This document shows positions 7,941 through 16,585 of a stretch of 64,000 bases of DNA, one piece after another. The position numbers and the translations under genes were made by a program. Origin of the DNA: Streptomyces wuyuanensis (GTDB lineage Bacteria > Actinomycetota > Actinomycetes > Streptomycetales > Streptomycetaceae); the NCBI RefSeq assembly GCF_900103455.1, contig NZ_FNHI01000004.1:1-64000 (forward strand), written 5' to 3'. Position 1 is the first letter of the stretch. Every line of letters starts with the position of its first letter. The notes below the pieces were generated by a model. The model ran no database searches. It was given only the letters and a program-made list of their open reading frames with translations, and had not been told where the DNA came from.

Positions 7941-8183
7941 TCAGCCGTTGACGCCCGCGTTGCCGAAGGCCGGGTTCAGGGCGCCGATGACGTTGACCGT
8001 GTTGCCGACGGCGTTGACCGGGACGTGGACCGGCGCCTGAATCAGGTTGCCGGAGCCGACGCCCGGAGAGTGCGTGGCGTGGCCGTCCGCGTGCGCGCTG
8101 GTGGCAGACGCGACACCGGCACCGGCGGCGACGATTCCGCCGGCGACCATGGAGACGGCGAGGGCCTTCTTCAGGTTCTTCAC
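7941..8183 (-). CDS. chpE: Short chaplin, cysteine-free (ChpE-like)
   Basis: Chaplins are secreted amyloid-forming surfactants that coat aerial hyphae and spores. This 80-residue protein has a Sec signal peptide (KK, hydrophobic core, cut near SAHA-D) and one chaplin domain with the diagnostic VPVNAVGNTVNVIGALNPAFGN. The two cysteines found in most chaplins are replaced by Ala and Gly (NAVGN and GNAGVN), a trait I recall for ChpE. The start is GTG at 8183, eight bases after AGGAGG. It lacks the LPxTG anchor of long chaplins. It is followed upstream by a LuxR-type regulator gene, with 184 bp between. Confidence 0.88.
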   Translation of the reverse strand: MKNLKKALAVSMVAGGIVAAGAGVASATSAHADGHATHSPGVGSGNLIQAPVHVPVNAVGNTVNVIGALNPAFGNAGVNG

Positions 8184-8367
8184 TTCTGGATCCTCCTAGG
8201 CGTCACCGCGGCTGGACCGCCGCGGCTCGCCCTGGAGAACGCCCGGCACGGGCAGGGGATACGCCGTGTGGGCGACATACACACGACGGTATGAATCTCA
8301 CACCGGAAGGAACCGCTCCGCTCACCTGCCCCGATGACCTGCCGAAACGTTTTGACCAGGCCGGAGT

Positions 8368-9066
8368 TCAGCCGGAGAGCCCGTGCCGTACGGCCCAGAG
8401 CGCCGCCTGGGTGCGGTCCGCGAGATCGAGCTTCATCAGAATGTTCGACACATGGGTCTTCACGGTCTTCTCCGAGAGGACCAGCGCCCGGGCGATCTCC
8501 CGGTTGGAGCGGCCGTCGGCGATCAGCCCGAGCACCTCGCGCTCCCGCTCGGTGAGCGAGGTACCCCTCCCCTGTCCGCCGCCCGGCTCGTCCTGCGCGA
8601 GGAGCGCCCCCGCCACCTCCGGCTGGAGCAGCACATGGCCCGCGTGCACGGACCGGATCGCCGCGGCGAGTGCGTCGGGGTCGACGTCCTTGTACACATA
8701 GCCGGAGGCGCCGGCACGCAGCGCGGGAACGACCGTGCGCTGCTCGGTGAAGCTGGTGACGATCAGCACCTTCGCCGTGTTGTCGAGCGCGCGGAGCTTG
8801 CGCAGCGCCTCGATGCCGTCGGTGCCGGGCATCCGCACGTCCATCAGCACGACGTCGGGCCGCAGTTCCTCGGCGCGCGCCACGCCCTCGTCCCCGTCCC
8901 CCGCCTCGCCGACGACCTCGATGTCGTCCTGCACCTCGAGGAAGGTGCGCAGACCGCGGCGAACCACCTGGTGGTCGTCCACCAGCAGTACGCGGATCGC
9001 CCGCCCGTCCGCCGCCTGCGGCCCTCCGGCGGGGCGCTCTGCACCTCGGCTTTCCCTCTCAGCCAC
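8368..9066 (-). CDS. NarL/LuxR-family response regulator
   Basis: This 232-residue regulator has a receiver domain (VLLVDDHQVVRRGL, phospho-acceptor Asp in VVLMDVRMPG, conserved Thr in IVTSF and Lys in YVYKD) and a C-terminal LuxR helix-turn-helix (LTEREREVLGLIADGRSNREIARALVLSEKTVKTHVSNIL). It should bind DNA when phosphorylated by the kinase encoded just upstream. The start is GTG at 9066, which overlaps the kinase stop by 8 bp, implying translational coupling. Targets are unknown; the nearest downstream gene is the chaplin. Confidence 0.95.
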   Translation of the reverse strand: MAERESRGAERPAGGPQAADGRAIRVLLVDDHQVVRRGLRTFLEVQDDIEVVGEAGDGDEGVARAEELRPDVVLMDVRMPGTDGIEALRKLRALDNTAKVLIVTSFTEQRTVVPALRAGASGYVYKDVDPDALAAAIRSVHAGHVLLQPEVAGALLAQDEPGGGQGRGTSLTEREREVLGLIADGRSNREIARALVLSEKTVKTHVSNILMKLDLADRTQAALWAVRHGLSG

Positions 9067-10204
9067 CGGGGACCTCCATCTCGACCGTGGTGCCCTTGCC
9101 GGGCGCCGATTCCACCGTGAGTCTTCCGCCGACGCCGCTCGCCCGGTCGCGCATGGAGACCAGGCCGAGGTGGCGGCCGGCCCTGCGGACCGCTTCGGGC
9201 TCGAAGCCCCTGCCGTCGTCGGTGACGCTGAGGACCGCGCCCTGGCCCCGGCGGGCCAGGCTGACCGCGACCCGGGGTGCGCCCGAGTGCCGCAGCGCGT
9301 TGTGCAGGGCCTCCTGGGCGACCCGCAGCAGGGCCTCCTCCTGGGCGGCCGGCAGAGCGCGGACGCCGCAGCTGTCGAAGGTGACGCGTGCGCTGTGGGC
9401 GCGGTCGAGGACCTGGATCTGGGTGCGGAGCGTGTTGACGAGACCGTCCTCGTCCAGGGCGGCGGGGCGCAGCTCGACCACCGCGGCCCGCAGTTCGTCG
9501 GCGGCCTCGGCGGCGAGCGCGGCCACCTGCTGGAGCTCGCCCTTGGCCCGGGCCGGGTCCCGGTCCACGAGGCGGGCCGCGGCCTGTGCGGTCAGCCGGA
9601 GGGAGAACAGTTTCTGGCTGACGGCGTCGTGGAGTTCGTGCGCCAGGCGCGAACGCTCCTCGGCGATGGTGAGTTCGCGGCTGCGCTCGTACAGCCGGGC
9701 GTTGGTGAGGGCGATGGCGGCGTGCTGGGCGAGGATCGACAGCAGCTCCTCGTCGGCCTCCGTGAAGCCGCAGCTGCCGTCCGGCTTGGGGCACCGCTTG
9801 TTGGCGAGGAAGAGCGCGCCGATCGTCTCGTCGCCGTCCTTGATGGGCAGGCCCAGGAAGTCCGCCATGTCGGGATGGGCGGAGGGCCAGCCCTCGAACC
9901 GGGGGTCCTTCCGCACGTCCGCGAGCCGCTCGGTCCTCGCGCCCCTCAGCATCGCGGCGAGGATGCCGTGCTGGCGCGGGAGCGGTCCGATCGCCCGCCA
10001 TTGATCGTCGCTGACGCCGTCGACGACGAACTGGGCGAAGCCTCCGTGGTCGTCGGGGACGCCGAGCGCCGCGTACTCCGCGTCGAGCAGCTCGCGGGCC
10101 GAGGCCACGATCGTCTTGAGGACGTCCCGGACCTCGAGATGCCTGCTCATCGCGAGCAGAGCGGTGCTGACGGCGGCCAGGCCGGAGCTCGGTCGATGGC
10201 TCAT
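9059..10204 (-). CDS. GAF-domain sensor histidine kinase (HisKA_3)
   Basis: The predicted product has 381 residues and no membrane helix, so it senses a cytoplasmic or diffusible signal. A GAF domain occupies about residues 20-165 (LLDAEYAALGVPDDHGGFAQFVVDGVS... LGLPIKDGDETIGALFLANK), followed by the HisKA_3 phospho-acceptor (LAHELHDAVSQKLFSLRL) and an HATPase domain (NALRHSG, VTDDGRGF, GLVSMRDRA). This layout resembles DevS/NarL-type kinases. The start was set at ATG 10204, where family similarity begins; no clear ribosome site precedes it. It forms a pair with the overlapping response regulator. Confidence 0.9.
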   Translation of the reverse strand: MSHRPSSGLAAVSTALLAMSRHLEVRDVLKTIVASARELLDAEYAALGVPDDHGGFAQFVVDGVSDDQWRAIGPLPRQHGILAAMLRGARTERLADVRKDPRFEGWPSAHPDMADFLGLPIKDGDETIGALFLANKRCPKPDGSCGFTEADEELLSILAQHAAIALTNARLYERSRELTIAEERSRLAHELHDAVSQKLFSLRLTAQAAARLVDRDPARAKGELQQVAALAAEAADELRAAVVELRPAALDEDGLVNTLRTQIQVLDRAHSARVTFDSCGVRALPAAQEEALLRVAQEALHNALRHSGAPRVAVSLARRGQGAVLSVTDDGRGFEPEAVRRAGRHLGLVSMRDRASGVGGRLTVESAPGKGTTVEMEVPGG

Positions 10205-10390
10205 GGGATCACCGTACCGGGGCGGGGTGACGGTGCGTATCGGCCTGTGGACGGCAGCCGCCCCGGTCGCTGGGCCTAGGTCGAAGTGCCCTGCCCGGTA
10301 CGGCCGCGGGGACGAGGCGGCGGGCCCCGGCACCGGGCCAGCCTGAGTCCCATCGGTAACGGCACCGCACGGTAAGAGGGGACGGACGTC

Positions 10391-11089
10391 ATGCCTGTCG
10401 CGATCATCACGGGGGCTTCGAAGGGGCTCGGGCACGCACTGGGGGCCGCGCTCGCACGGCGCGGCTGGGACCTGGTGCTGGACGCGCGGACGGCGCCGGC
10501 CCTTGAGGCGTCGGCGCAGGAGCTGCGCCGGCACGGGACGAGGGTGAGGGCCGTGCCCGGGGACGTCACCGACGCGCGGCACCGGGCCGAGCTGGTGTCC
10601 GCGGCACGCGAGTTGGGCGGTTCCCTCGACCTGCTGGTGAGCAACGCCAGCGCGCTGGGTGCCGAGCCGCTGGTGCGGCTGGAGGACCTGCCGGTGGCGG
10701 GCCTGCGGACCGCGCTGGAGACCAATGTGGTGGCGGCGCTTGGGCTGGTGCAGGAGGCGCTGCCGCTGCTGCGGGCCGGTGGGCCGGGCGCGGTGGTCGC
10801 CGTGTCGTCGGACGCGGCGGCCGAGGCGTACGAGACGTGGGGCGGCTACGGGGCGTCGAAGGCCGCTCTCGACCTGCTGGCGGCCGTGCTCGCGGTCGAG
10901 GAGCCGGAGCTGCGGGTGTGGGCGGTCGACCCGGGCGACATGCGCACGGACCTGTACGCGGCGGCGGTGCCGGACGACGACGAGCCGAGGCCGGCGCCCG
11001 ACGACGTGGTGCCTGGGTTCCTGCGGCTGCTGGACGAGCGGCCGGCGAGCGGGCGGTACGCCGCGCCGGCGCTGGCGGCCGGCCGATGA
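10391..11089 (+). CDS. Short-chain dehydrogenase/reductase
   Basis: This is a 232-residue classical SDR. The cofactor motif ITGASKGLGHALG lies at the N-terminus, the NAS motif is LVSNASALG, and the catalytic Ser and YxxxK appear as VVAVSSDAA and YGASK. The substrate is unknown. The start is ATG at 10391 after GAGGGGAC. The stop overlaps the start of queA (ATGA), so the two are translationally coupled, although SDRs have no known role in queuosine synthesis. Confidence 0.9.
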   Translation: MPVAIITGASKGLGHALGAALARRGWDLVLDARTAPALEASAQELRRHGTRVRAVPGDVTDARHRAELVSAARELGGSLDLLVSNASALGAEPLVRLEDLPVAGLRTALETNVVAALGLVQEALPLLRAGGPGAVVAVSSDAAAEAYETWGGYGASKAALDLLAAVLAVEEPELRVWAVDPGDMRTDLYAAAVPDDDEPRPAPDDVVPGFLRLLDERPASGRYAAPALAAGR

Positions 11090-12183
11090 GCGTCCTGGAG
11101 GCCCTGCGGGTGCCGGACGGGCTGTCGGCGCGGGTCCCGGCCGAGGAGCGCGGGACGGGGCGGGACGACGTACGACTGATGGTGTCGCGCGGCAGCGCCG
11201 TGACGCACCACGCGTTCCGTGCGCTGCCGGGGCTGCTGCGGGCCGGGGACGTCCTGGCGGTGAACACCTCCGCGACGCTTCCGGCGGCCGTGAACGCGCG
11301 GCTGGGCGGGGAGCGGCTGGTCGTCCACTTCTCCACACGCGCGGACGGGGAGCGCGCCGGGACGGCGTCCGGTGGCGGGCTGTGGGCGGTGGAGCTGCGG
11401 TCGCCGGACGGGGCGGGCAGCACGCTGCCACGGGCGGGCGGGCCCGCGGGCGCCCGGATACGCCTCCCCGGGGGCGGGCTGCTCGTTCCGCGGGAGCCGC
11501 TGGTGGAGGGGTCGCCCCGGTTGTGGTGGGCCGCGGTGTCGGTGGACGTGCCCGGGCTGATGGCGCGGTACGGGCGGCCGATCCGGTACGGCTACACGGA
11601 GCGGGACCAGCCGCTCTCCGTGTATCAGACGGTGTTCGCGCTGCCCGAGCCGGACGGCGCGGGCTCGGCCGAGATGCCGAGTGCGGCGCGGCCCTTCACG
11701 GAGCCGCTGGTCGCGGAGCTGGTGCGGCGCGGGGTGCAGTTCGCCCCGGTCACGCTGCACACGGGCGTGGCCTCCTCGGAGGCGCACGAGCCGCCGTACC
11801 CGGAGCGCTTCGAGGTGCCCGCGGCCACGGCGTGGCTGCTGAACGCGGCTCGTGCGCGCCGTCGGGCCGGAGGCGGCGGGCGGATCGTGGCGGTCGGTAC
11901 GACGGCGGTGCGGGCGCTGGAGTCGGCGACGGATCCGGACGGGACGGTGCGTCCCGCTGCGGGCTGGACGGATCTCGTCGTCACGCCCGCGCGGGGCGTG
12001 CGGGTGGTGGAGGGCCTGCTGACGGGCCTGCACGAGCCGGCGGCCTCGCATCTGCTGATGCTGGCGGCGATCGCCGGGCGCGAGGCGCTGGCCAGGAGTT
12101 ACACCGAGGCGCTACGGCGTCTCTACCTGTGGCACGAGTTCGGCGACGTCCACCTCATCCTTCCGGACCAGGACACTCACTGA
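11086..12183 (+). CDS. queA: QueA-family tRNA ribosyltransferase-isomerase
   Basis: QueA moves the ribosyl moiety of S-adenosylmethionine to 7-aminomethyl-7-deazaguanine in tRNA, giving epoxyqueuosine. The 365-residue length fits. Family features include DVLAVNTSATLPAA near the N-terminus, VEGSPRLWWAAV, YGYTERDQPLSVYQTVFA, the VTLHTGVASSEAHEPPYPERFEVP block and the VVEGLLTGLHEPAASHLLML C-terminal motif. The start is the ATG at 11086 that overlaps the SDR stop. No other queuosine gene (tgt, queC-F, queG) is in the window. The sequence is more divergent than proteobacterial QueA, so a related SAM-dependent function cannot be excluded. Confidence 0.85.
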   Translation: MSVLEALRVPDGLSARVPAEERGTGRDDVRLMVSRGSAVTHHAFRALPGLLRAGDVLAVNTSATLPAAVNARLGGERLVVHFSTRADGERAGTASGGGLWAVELRSPDGAGSTLPRAGGPAGARIRLPGGGLLVPREPLVEGSPRLWWAAVSVDVPGLMARYGRPIRYGYTERDQPLSVYQTVFALPEPDGAGSAEMPSAARPFTEPLVAELVRRGVQFAPVTLHTGVASSEAHEPPYPERFEVPAATAWLLNAARARRRAGGGGRIVAVGTTAVRALESATDPDGTVRPAAGWTDLVVTPARGVRVVEGLLTGLHEPAASHLLMLAAIAGREALARSYTEALRRLYLWHEFGDVHLILPDQDTH

Positions 12184-12473
12184 GTGCATTGCTTGAGCAA
12201 CGGAAGGTGAGCGAGGCCGCAGCGCGATGTGAGCCCGCACATAGGACCCACATCACTTACGAAGCGCGCTAGTGGATACATAAAGGACATGTGAGCAGGC
12301 CAAGGTGAGTGACTTGTCCGATTTTGGGGCTTCCGTGTCCACTACCCAGGATCGTATGTCACACCTTTGCCACAGGATTTTGCTGCCGCTAAGAATTGCG
12401 TCCGTCGCCGCCGAGCAGGCGCTGCGCCGCCCCGGCCGAAGCGACACCCGCTATTCGAAGAGGTACGTCTCGC
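12184..12473 (+). promoter_or_regulatory. Candidate structured leader of SLT-domain gene
   Basis: This 290-bp gap has nested inverted repeats: TAGTGGATAC (12270-12279) faces GTGTCCACTA (12335-12344) with one G-T pair, and inside it GGACA (12285-12289) faces TGTCC (12315-12319). A separate GATGTG...CACATC dyad lies at 12226-12254. Cell-wall hydrolase genes in Streptomyces are often riboswitch-controlled, but I could not match this to the c-di-AMP (ydaO) consensus. It is recorded as an unidentified leader. Confidence 0.35.
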
Positions 12474-13220
12474 ATGTCCGCGTCCCGCACCCCCGGCTTC
12501 CGCCGTATGTCCAAGACCCACAAGTTCTCGATTGCCGGTGTGGCCGCCGTTGGCGCCTCCGCCCTCGCGTTCTCGCTCGTCCCGGGCAACGCCGTCGCCG
12601 GTACCGAGACGCAGGCCGCGCCGGCCTCCGAGGTCGCCTGGTCCACCACCGTCGACACCGCGAAGGCCACCGCGCTGCAGACCAGCATCGCCGAGCAGAA
12701 CGCCTTCACCGCCGCCCAGGCCAAGGCCGCCGCCCAGGCGAAGGCCCAGGCCGCCGCGAACGCCAAGGCCGCCGCCCAGGCCAAGGCCGCCGCGCAGGCG
12801 AAGGCCAAGGCCGTCGCCGCCGCCAAGGCCGAGGCCGCCGCCAAGAAGCGCGCCGTCGAGCAGGCCGCCAGCCGTGCCGCCGCCCGCAAGCCCGTCTACG
12901 CGAACAACCTGGACGGCTGGATCCGCGAGGCCCTGGACATCATGAAGAAGCACAACATCCCGGGCACCTACCACGGCATCCACAAGAACGTGATGCGCGA
13001 GTCCAGCGGCAACCCGCGCGCGATCAACAACTGGGACATCAACGCCATCAACGGCGTCCCGTCGAAGGGCCTGCTGCAGGTCATCAAGCCGACCTTCGAC
13101 GCGTACCACGTCCCCGGAACCGCCAAGGACCAGTACGACCCGGTCGCCAACATCGTCGCCGCCTGCAACTACGCGGCCGACCGCTACGGCACGATCGACA
13201 ACGTCAACAGCGCCTACTGA
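12474..13220 (+). CDS. Secreted SLT-domain (lytic transglycosylase-like) protein
   Basis: This 248-residue exported protein has an N-terminal signal region (basic MSASRTPGFRRMSKTHK, then a hydrophobic core, cut near NAVA-G). An Ala/Lys/Gln-rich helix follows (about residues 75-135, repeats of AKAAAQ), probably a rod or wall-binding coiled coil. The C-terminal SLT domain (about 140-248) carries the likely catalytic Glu in VMRESSGNP, GLLQVIKPTF and YDPVANIVAACNYAADRYG. It should cleave or bind peptidoglycan. The start is ATG at 12474, ten bases after GAAGAGG; ATG 12507 is an alternative. It ends before a very strong terminator. Confidence 0.9.
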   Translation: MSASRTPGFRRMSKTHKFSIAGVAAVGASALAFSLVPGNAVAGTETQAAPASEVAWSTTVDTAKATALQTSIAEQNAFTAAQAKAAAQAKAQAAANAKAAAQAKAAAQAKAKAVAAAKAEAAAKKRAVEQAASRAAARKPVYANNLDGWIREALDIMKKHNIPGTYHGIHKNVMRESSGNPRAINNWDINAINGVPSKGLLQVIKPTFDAYHVPGTAKDQYDPVANIVAACNYAADRYGTIDNVNSAY

Positions 13221-13246
13221 CGGACGCCGCGAGCCGGACACACATG

Positions 13247-13289
13247 CGCCGGAGGGCGGCACCCGCATTGCGGGTGCCGCCCTCCGGCG
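13247..13289. terminator. Very strong bidirectional terminator
   Basis: A perfect 20-bp stem (13247-13266 with 13270-13289) closes on a 3-nt loop, ATT. It sits between the convergent SLT and ABC transporter genes. Confidence 0.85.
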
Positions 13290-13319
13290 TCGTCCGTTCC
13301 GCGCGAGCGGAGCCGTCCG

Positions 13320-15884
13320 CTACTTGCGCATGACCTCCGGCTCGTGGCGGCGCAGGAAGCGTGCCACGAAGAAGCCGCACAGGGCGCCGAGCGCGAGCAG
13401 GGCGGCCATGTCCATGCCCCAGGCGCCCACCTCGTGGTCCCAGAGCGGGTCGGTGTTGCCGGGGTCGTCCTGGTTCGGGCTGATCTTGTTGAAGTCCAGG
13501 GTGGCACCGGCCGCCGCGACCGCCCAGCGGGACGGCATCAGGTACGAGAACTCGTTCACCCCGACGGTTCCGTTCAGGATGAACAGGCAGCCGGTGAAGA
13601 CGACCTGGACGATCGCGAACATCACGAGCAGCGGCATGGTCTTCTCGGCGGTCTTCACCAGCGCCGAGATGATCAGGCCGAACATCATCGAAGTGAAGCC
13701 GAGCGCCATGATCGGCAGCGAGAGCTCCAGGAGCGTGGCCGAGCCGAGGACCAGGCCCTCCTCGGGGATCTCCCGGCTGGAGAATCCGATGACGCCGACC
13801 AGCGCGCCCTGGAAAACCGTGATCATGCCGAGCACGATCACCTTGGACATCAGGTACGCGGAGCGTGACAGACCGGTCGCGCGCTCCCGCTCGTAGATCA
13901 CCCGCTCCTTGATCAGCTCGCGCACCGAGTTGGCCGCACCGGCGAAGCAGGCGCCGACGGCGAGGATCAGCAGCACCGTCGTGGCCGTGCCGTTCGGGAC
14001 GACCCTGCCGCTCTGCGGGTTCACCCCGTTCGGGAGCAGGCCCTTGTCCGGGTCGATGAGCAGGCTCACCGCTCCGAGGACCGCCGGCAGGACCACCATC
14101 AGCGCGAGGAAGCCCCGGTCGGAGACGATCACCGAGACATAGCGCCGGACCAGCGTGCCGAGCTGGGAGAACCAGCCCTGCGGCTTCGGCGGCCGGATCG
14201 CCTGCGGCGGCGGCATGTGCACCGACTGCGGGGCGACGGCGTCGATGTCCGCGGCGTACATCTGGTAGTGCTGCGAGCCCTTCCAGCGGCCCGCCCAGTC
14301 GTAGTCGCGGTAGTTCTCGAAGGCGGAGAACACATCGGCCCAGGTGTCGTACCCGAAGAAGTTCAGTGCCTCCTCCGGCGGGCCGAAGTAGGCCACCGAG
14401 CCGCCGGGCGCCATCACCAGCAGCTTGTCGCACAGGGCCAGCTCGGCCACGGAGTGCGTGACGACGAGCACCGTGCGGCCGTCGTCGGCGAGGCCGCGCA
14501 GCAGCTGCATGACATCGCGGTCCATGCCCGGGTCGAGACCGGAGGTCGGCTCGTCCAGGAAGATCAGGGACGGCTTGGTCAGCAGCTCCAGGGCGACGGA
14601 GACGCGCTTGCGCTGGCCGCCGGAAAGGGACGTGACCTTCTTGTCCTTGTGGATGTCGAGCTTGAGCTCGCGCAGCACCTCGTCGATGCGGGCCTCGCGC
14701 TCGGCCGCCGTGGTGTCCGCCGGGAAGCGCAGCTTGGCCGCGTACTTGAGTGCCTTCTTGACGGTCAGCTCCTTGTGCAGGATGTCGTCCTGCGGGACCA
14801 GACCGATGCGCTGGCGCAGCTCGGCGAACTGCTTGTACAGGTTCCGGTTGTCGTAGAGCACATCGCCCTGGTTGGCCGGGCGGTAGCCCGTCAGCGCCTT
14901 GAGCAGGGTCGACTTTCCGGAGCCGGAGGGGCCGATGACCGCGATGAGCGACTTCTCCGGGACGCCGAAGGAGACGTCCTTGAGGATCTGCTTGCCGCCG
15001 TCGACCGTGACGGTGAGGTGGCGGGCGGAGAAGGAGACCTCACCGGTGTCGACGAACTCCTCGAGCCGGTCGCCGACGAGCCGGAACGTCGAGTGACCGA
15101 CGCCGACGGTGTCGTTCGGGCCGATGAGCGCCGTGCCGGACTTGGCGAGCGGCTGGCCGTTGACGTACGTGCCGTTGTGCGATCCGAGGTCGCGGATCTC
15201 GAAACGGCCGTCGGGCGTCGCGTGGAACTCGGCGTGGTGGCGGGAGACCTGGAGGTCGGAGACCACCAGGTCGTTCTCCAGCGCGCGGCCGATGCGCATC
15301 ACGCGGCCCAGGGACAGCTGGTGGAACGTGGTGGGGCTGCGGTCGCCGTGGACCGGCGGGGCCCCCGCGGCACCGCCGGGCGTCTTCTGGACGTACTCTT
15401 CGCGCGGACCCTGCTGGTGCGGCACCTGGGCGGCGGGCTGCTGCCACTGCTCCCGGCCCTGGGGGGCCGGCTGCTGCGCCTGAGGGGCCTGCTGCTGCGA
15501 CCAGCCGTGCTGGGCCGGCGCCTGCTGGGCCTGGGCCGCCTGCTGCGGAACGGCTCCCTGTGCGCTGTACGCGCCGGCCTCGGTGCCGGACAGGCTCAGC
15601 CGCGGGCCGTCGGTCGCGTTGCCGAGATGCACCGCGGAGCCGGGGCCGAGCTCCATCTGGTGGATGCGCCTGCCCTGCACATACGTGCCGTTGGTGCTGC
15701 CGTGGTCCTCGATGAACCAACTCCGGCCGCCCCAGCCGATGGTGGCGTGCCGCCACGACACCCTGGCGTCGTCGATCACCACGTCACCCTGGGGATCCCG
15801 CCCCAGGGTGTACGACCTGGACGGATCGAGGGTCCAGGTCCTTCCGTTCAATTCCAGTACGAGTTCCGGCACTCCATGCCCCAC
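13320..15884 (-). CDS. FHA-FHA-ABC transporter fusion (Rv1747-like)
   Basis: This 854-residue protein joins two forkhead-associated domains, an ABC ATPase and an ABC-2 type membrane domain. FHA1 is at about 20-80 (GRDPQGDVV..VSWRHA..STNGTYV), a Gln/Ala/Pro linker at 105-185, FHA2 at 187-275 (GRALENDLVV..VSRHHAEF..SHNGTYVNG), the ATPase at 285-510 (GPSGSGKST, LSGGQRKRVS, LIFLDEPTSGLD) and about six membrane helices at 590-850. Mycobacterial Rv1747 has this order, and its FHA domains read phospho-Thr marks left by Ser/Thr kinases, with a proposed cell-envelope glycolipid cargo. The start is GTG at 15884 after GGGGGA; a second GTG lies at 15872. No kinase gene is adjacent. Confidence 0.93.
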   Translation of the reverse strand: MGHGVPELVLELNGRTWTLDPSRSYTLGRDPQGDVVIDDARVSWRHATIGWGGRSWFIEDHGSTNGTYVQGRRIHQMELGPGSAVHLGNATDGPRLSLSGTEAGAYSAQGAVPQQAAQAQQAPAQHGWSQQQAPQAQQPAPQGREQWQQPAAQVPHQQGPREEYVQKTPGGAAGAPPVHGDRSPTTFHQLSLGRVMRIGRALENDLVVSDLQVSRHHAEFHATPDGRFEIRDLGSHNGTYVNGQPLAKSGTALIGPNDTVGVGHSTFRLVGDRLEEFVDTGEVSFSARHLTVTVDGGKQILKDVSFGVPEKSLIAVIGPSGSGKSTLLKALTGYRPANQGDVLYDNRNLYKQFAELRQRIGLVPQDDILHKELTVKKALKYAAKLRFPADTTAAEREARIDEVLRELKLDIHKDKKVTSLSGGQRKRVSVALELLTKPSLIFLDEPTSGLDPGMDRDVMQLLRGLADDGRTVLVVTHSVAELALCDKLLVMAPGGSVAYFGPPEEALNFFGYDTWADVFSAFENYRDYDWAGRWKGSQHYQMYAADIDAVAPQSVHMPPPQAIRPPKPQGWFSQLGTLVRRYVSVIVSDRGFLALMVVLPAVLGAVSLLIDPDKGLLPNGVNPQSGRVVPNGTATTVLLILAVGACFAGAANSVRELIKERVIYERERATGLSRSAYLMSKVIVLGMITVFQGALVGVIGFSSREIPEEGLVLGSATLLELSLPIMALGFTSMMFGLIISALVKTAEKTMPLLVMFAIVQVVFTGCLFILNGTVGVNEFSYLMPSRWAVAAAGATLDFNKISPNQDDPGNTDPLWDHEVGAWGMDMAALLALGALCGFFVARFLRRHEPEVMRK

Positions 15885-16585
15885 TACTTGTCCCCCGAGC
15901 TACCCCCGTCAACGGGAGTCTAGGGATGGCGAACATCGTGAGGAACTATTCCAGGCACGGTCGCGTATCCGAAAGTCGGGCCTTGTGAAGACGGCCTCCA
16001 CCCTTCCGCCCGTGCACCGTTGACGGAGGAGAAACACCCCCGGAGTCGGCTATGCGGTCACGAGTGGGCACGGATCGGGTGTGAAGCGGTCAAGTCCATA
16101 CGGATCGGGGTCCTGACGGCGGCGAGCGGCCGCGCCGCGGCGAGGCGCACGGGGTGAGCCCGGGGTGGGCTGCCGCTCGCACCGCCTCCTCCACCGGCAG
16201 CGCCCCGCGCCGGCCGCCGGTGCGTACCGGTCGTCGGTACCCCGTCCCCCGCCGAACGGGGATGCGAACCCGGTCCGCGGCCGGCCGGCGCCGGCCGGCC
16301 GCGCGGCGCACCGGCGCGGCGGGAGCGACGGCCCCTCCGGCCCGTTCACACAACGGTCACACGACGGTCCCACGGGCGCGCTCCACGGGCCGCTCCCCGC
16401 CCCGGGGCCCCGGGTCGCGCCGCGTCCGGTGGGCGGCATCGCGCGCACTCCTCCGCCCGTACGGCCGCCGTCGGCCCTGCGGCAACCCCGGCGTCACCTG
16501 CACACGGCCGGGACGGGCCGCAGGCTGTCCGGTACGCGGGACGGGGCGGCGCCCGGCACGGAGTGCCCGATACGGTGGGAGCACC
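15885..16585. other. 700-bp divergent intergenic region with GC palindrome
   Basis: This is the longest gene-free stretch, lying between the divergent FHA-ABC and serB genes. Open frames here have no ribosome site or family resemblance. At 16276-16303 there is a perfect 28-bp palindrome made only of G and C, centred on GGCGCC. ACGGATCGGG occurs twice (16069 and 16099). I recognise no RNA gene or promoter with confidence. Confidence 0.5.

Noticed and set aside
7747-8040. 97-codon plus-strand frame opposite the chaplin
   Set aside because: Antisense to a clear chaplin gene and started by a repeat element.
12300-12473. c-di-AMP (ydaO) riboswitch before the SLT gene
   Set aside because: Considered because wall-hydrolase genes often carry it, but I could not find the conserved core segments; kept only as an unidentified leader.
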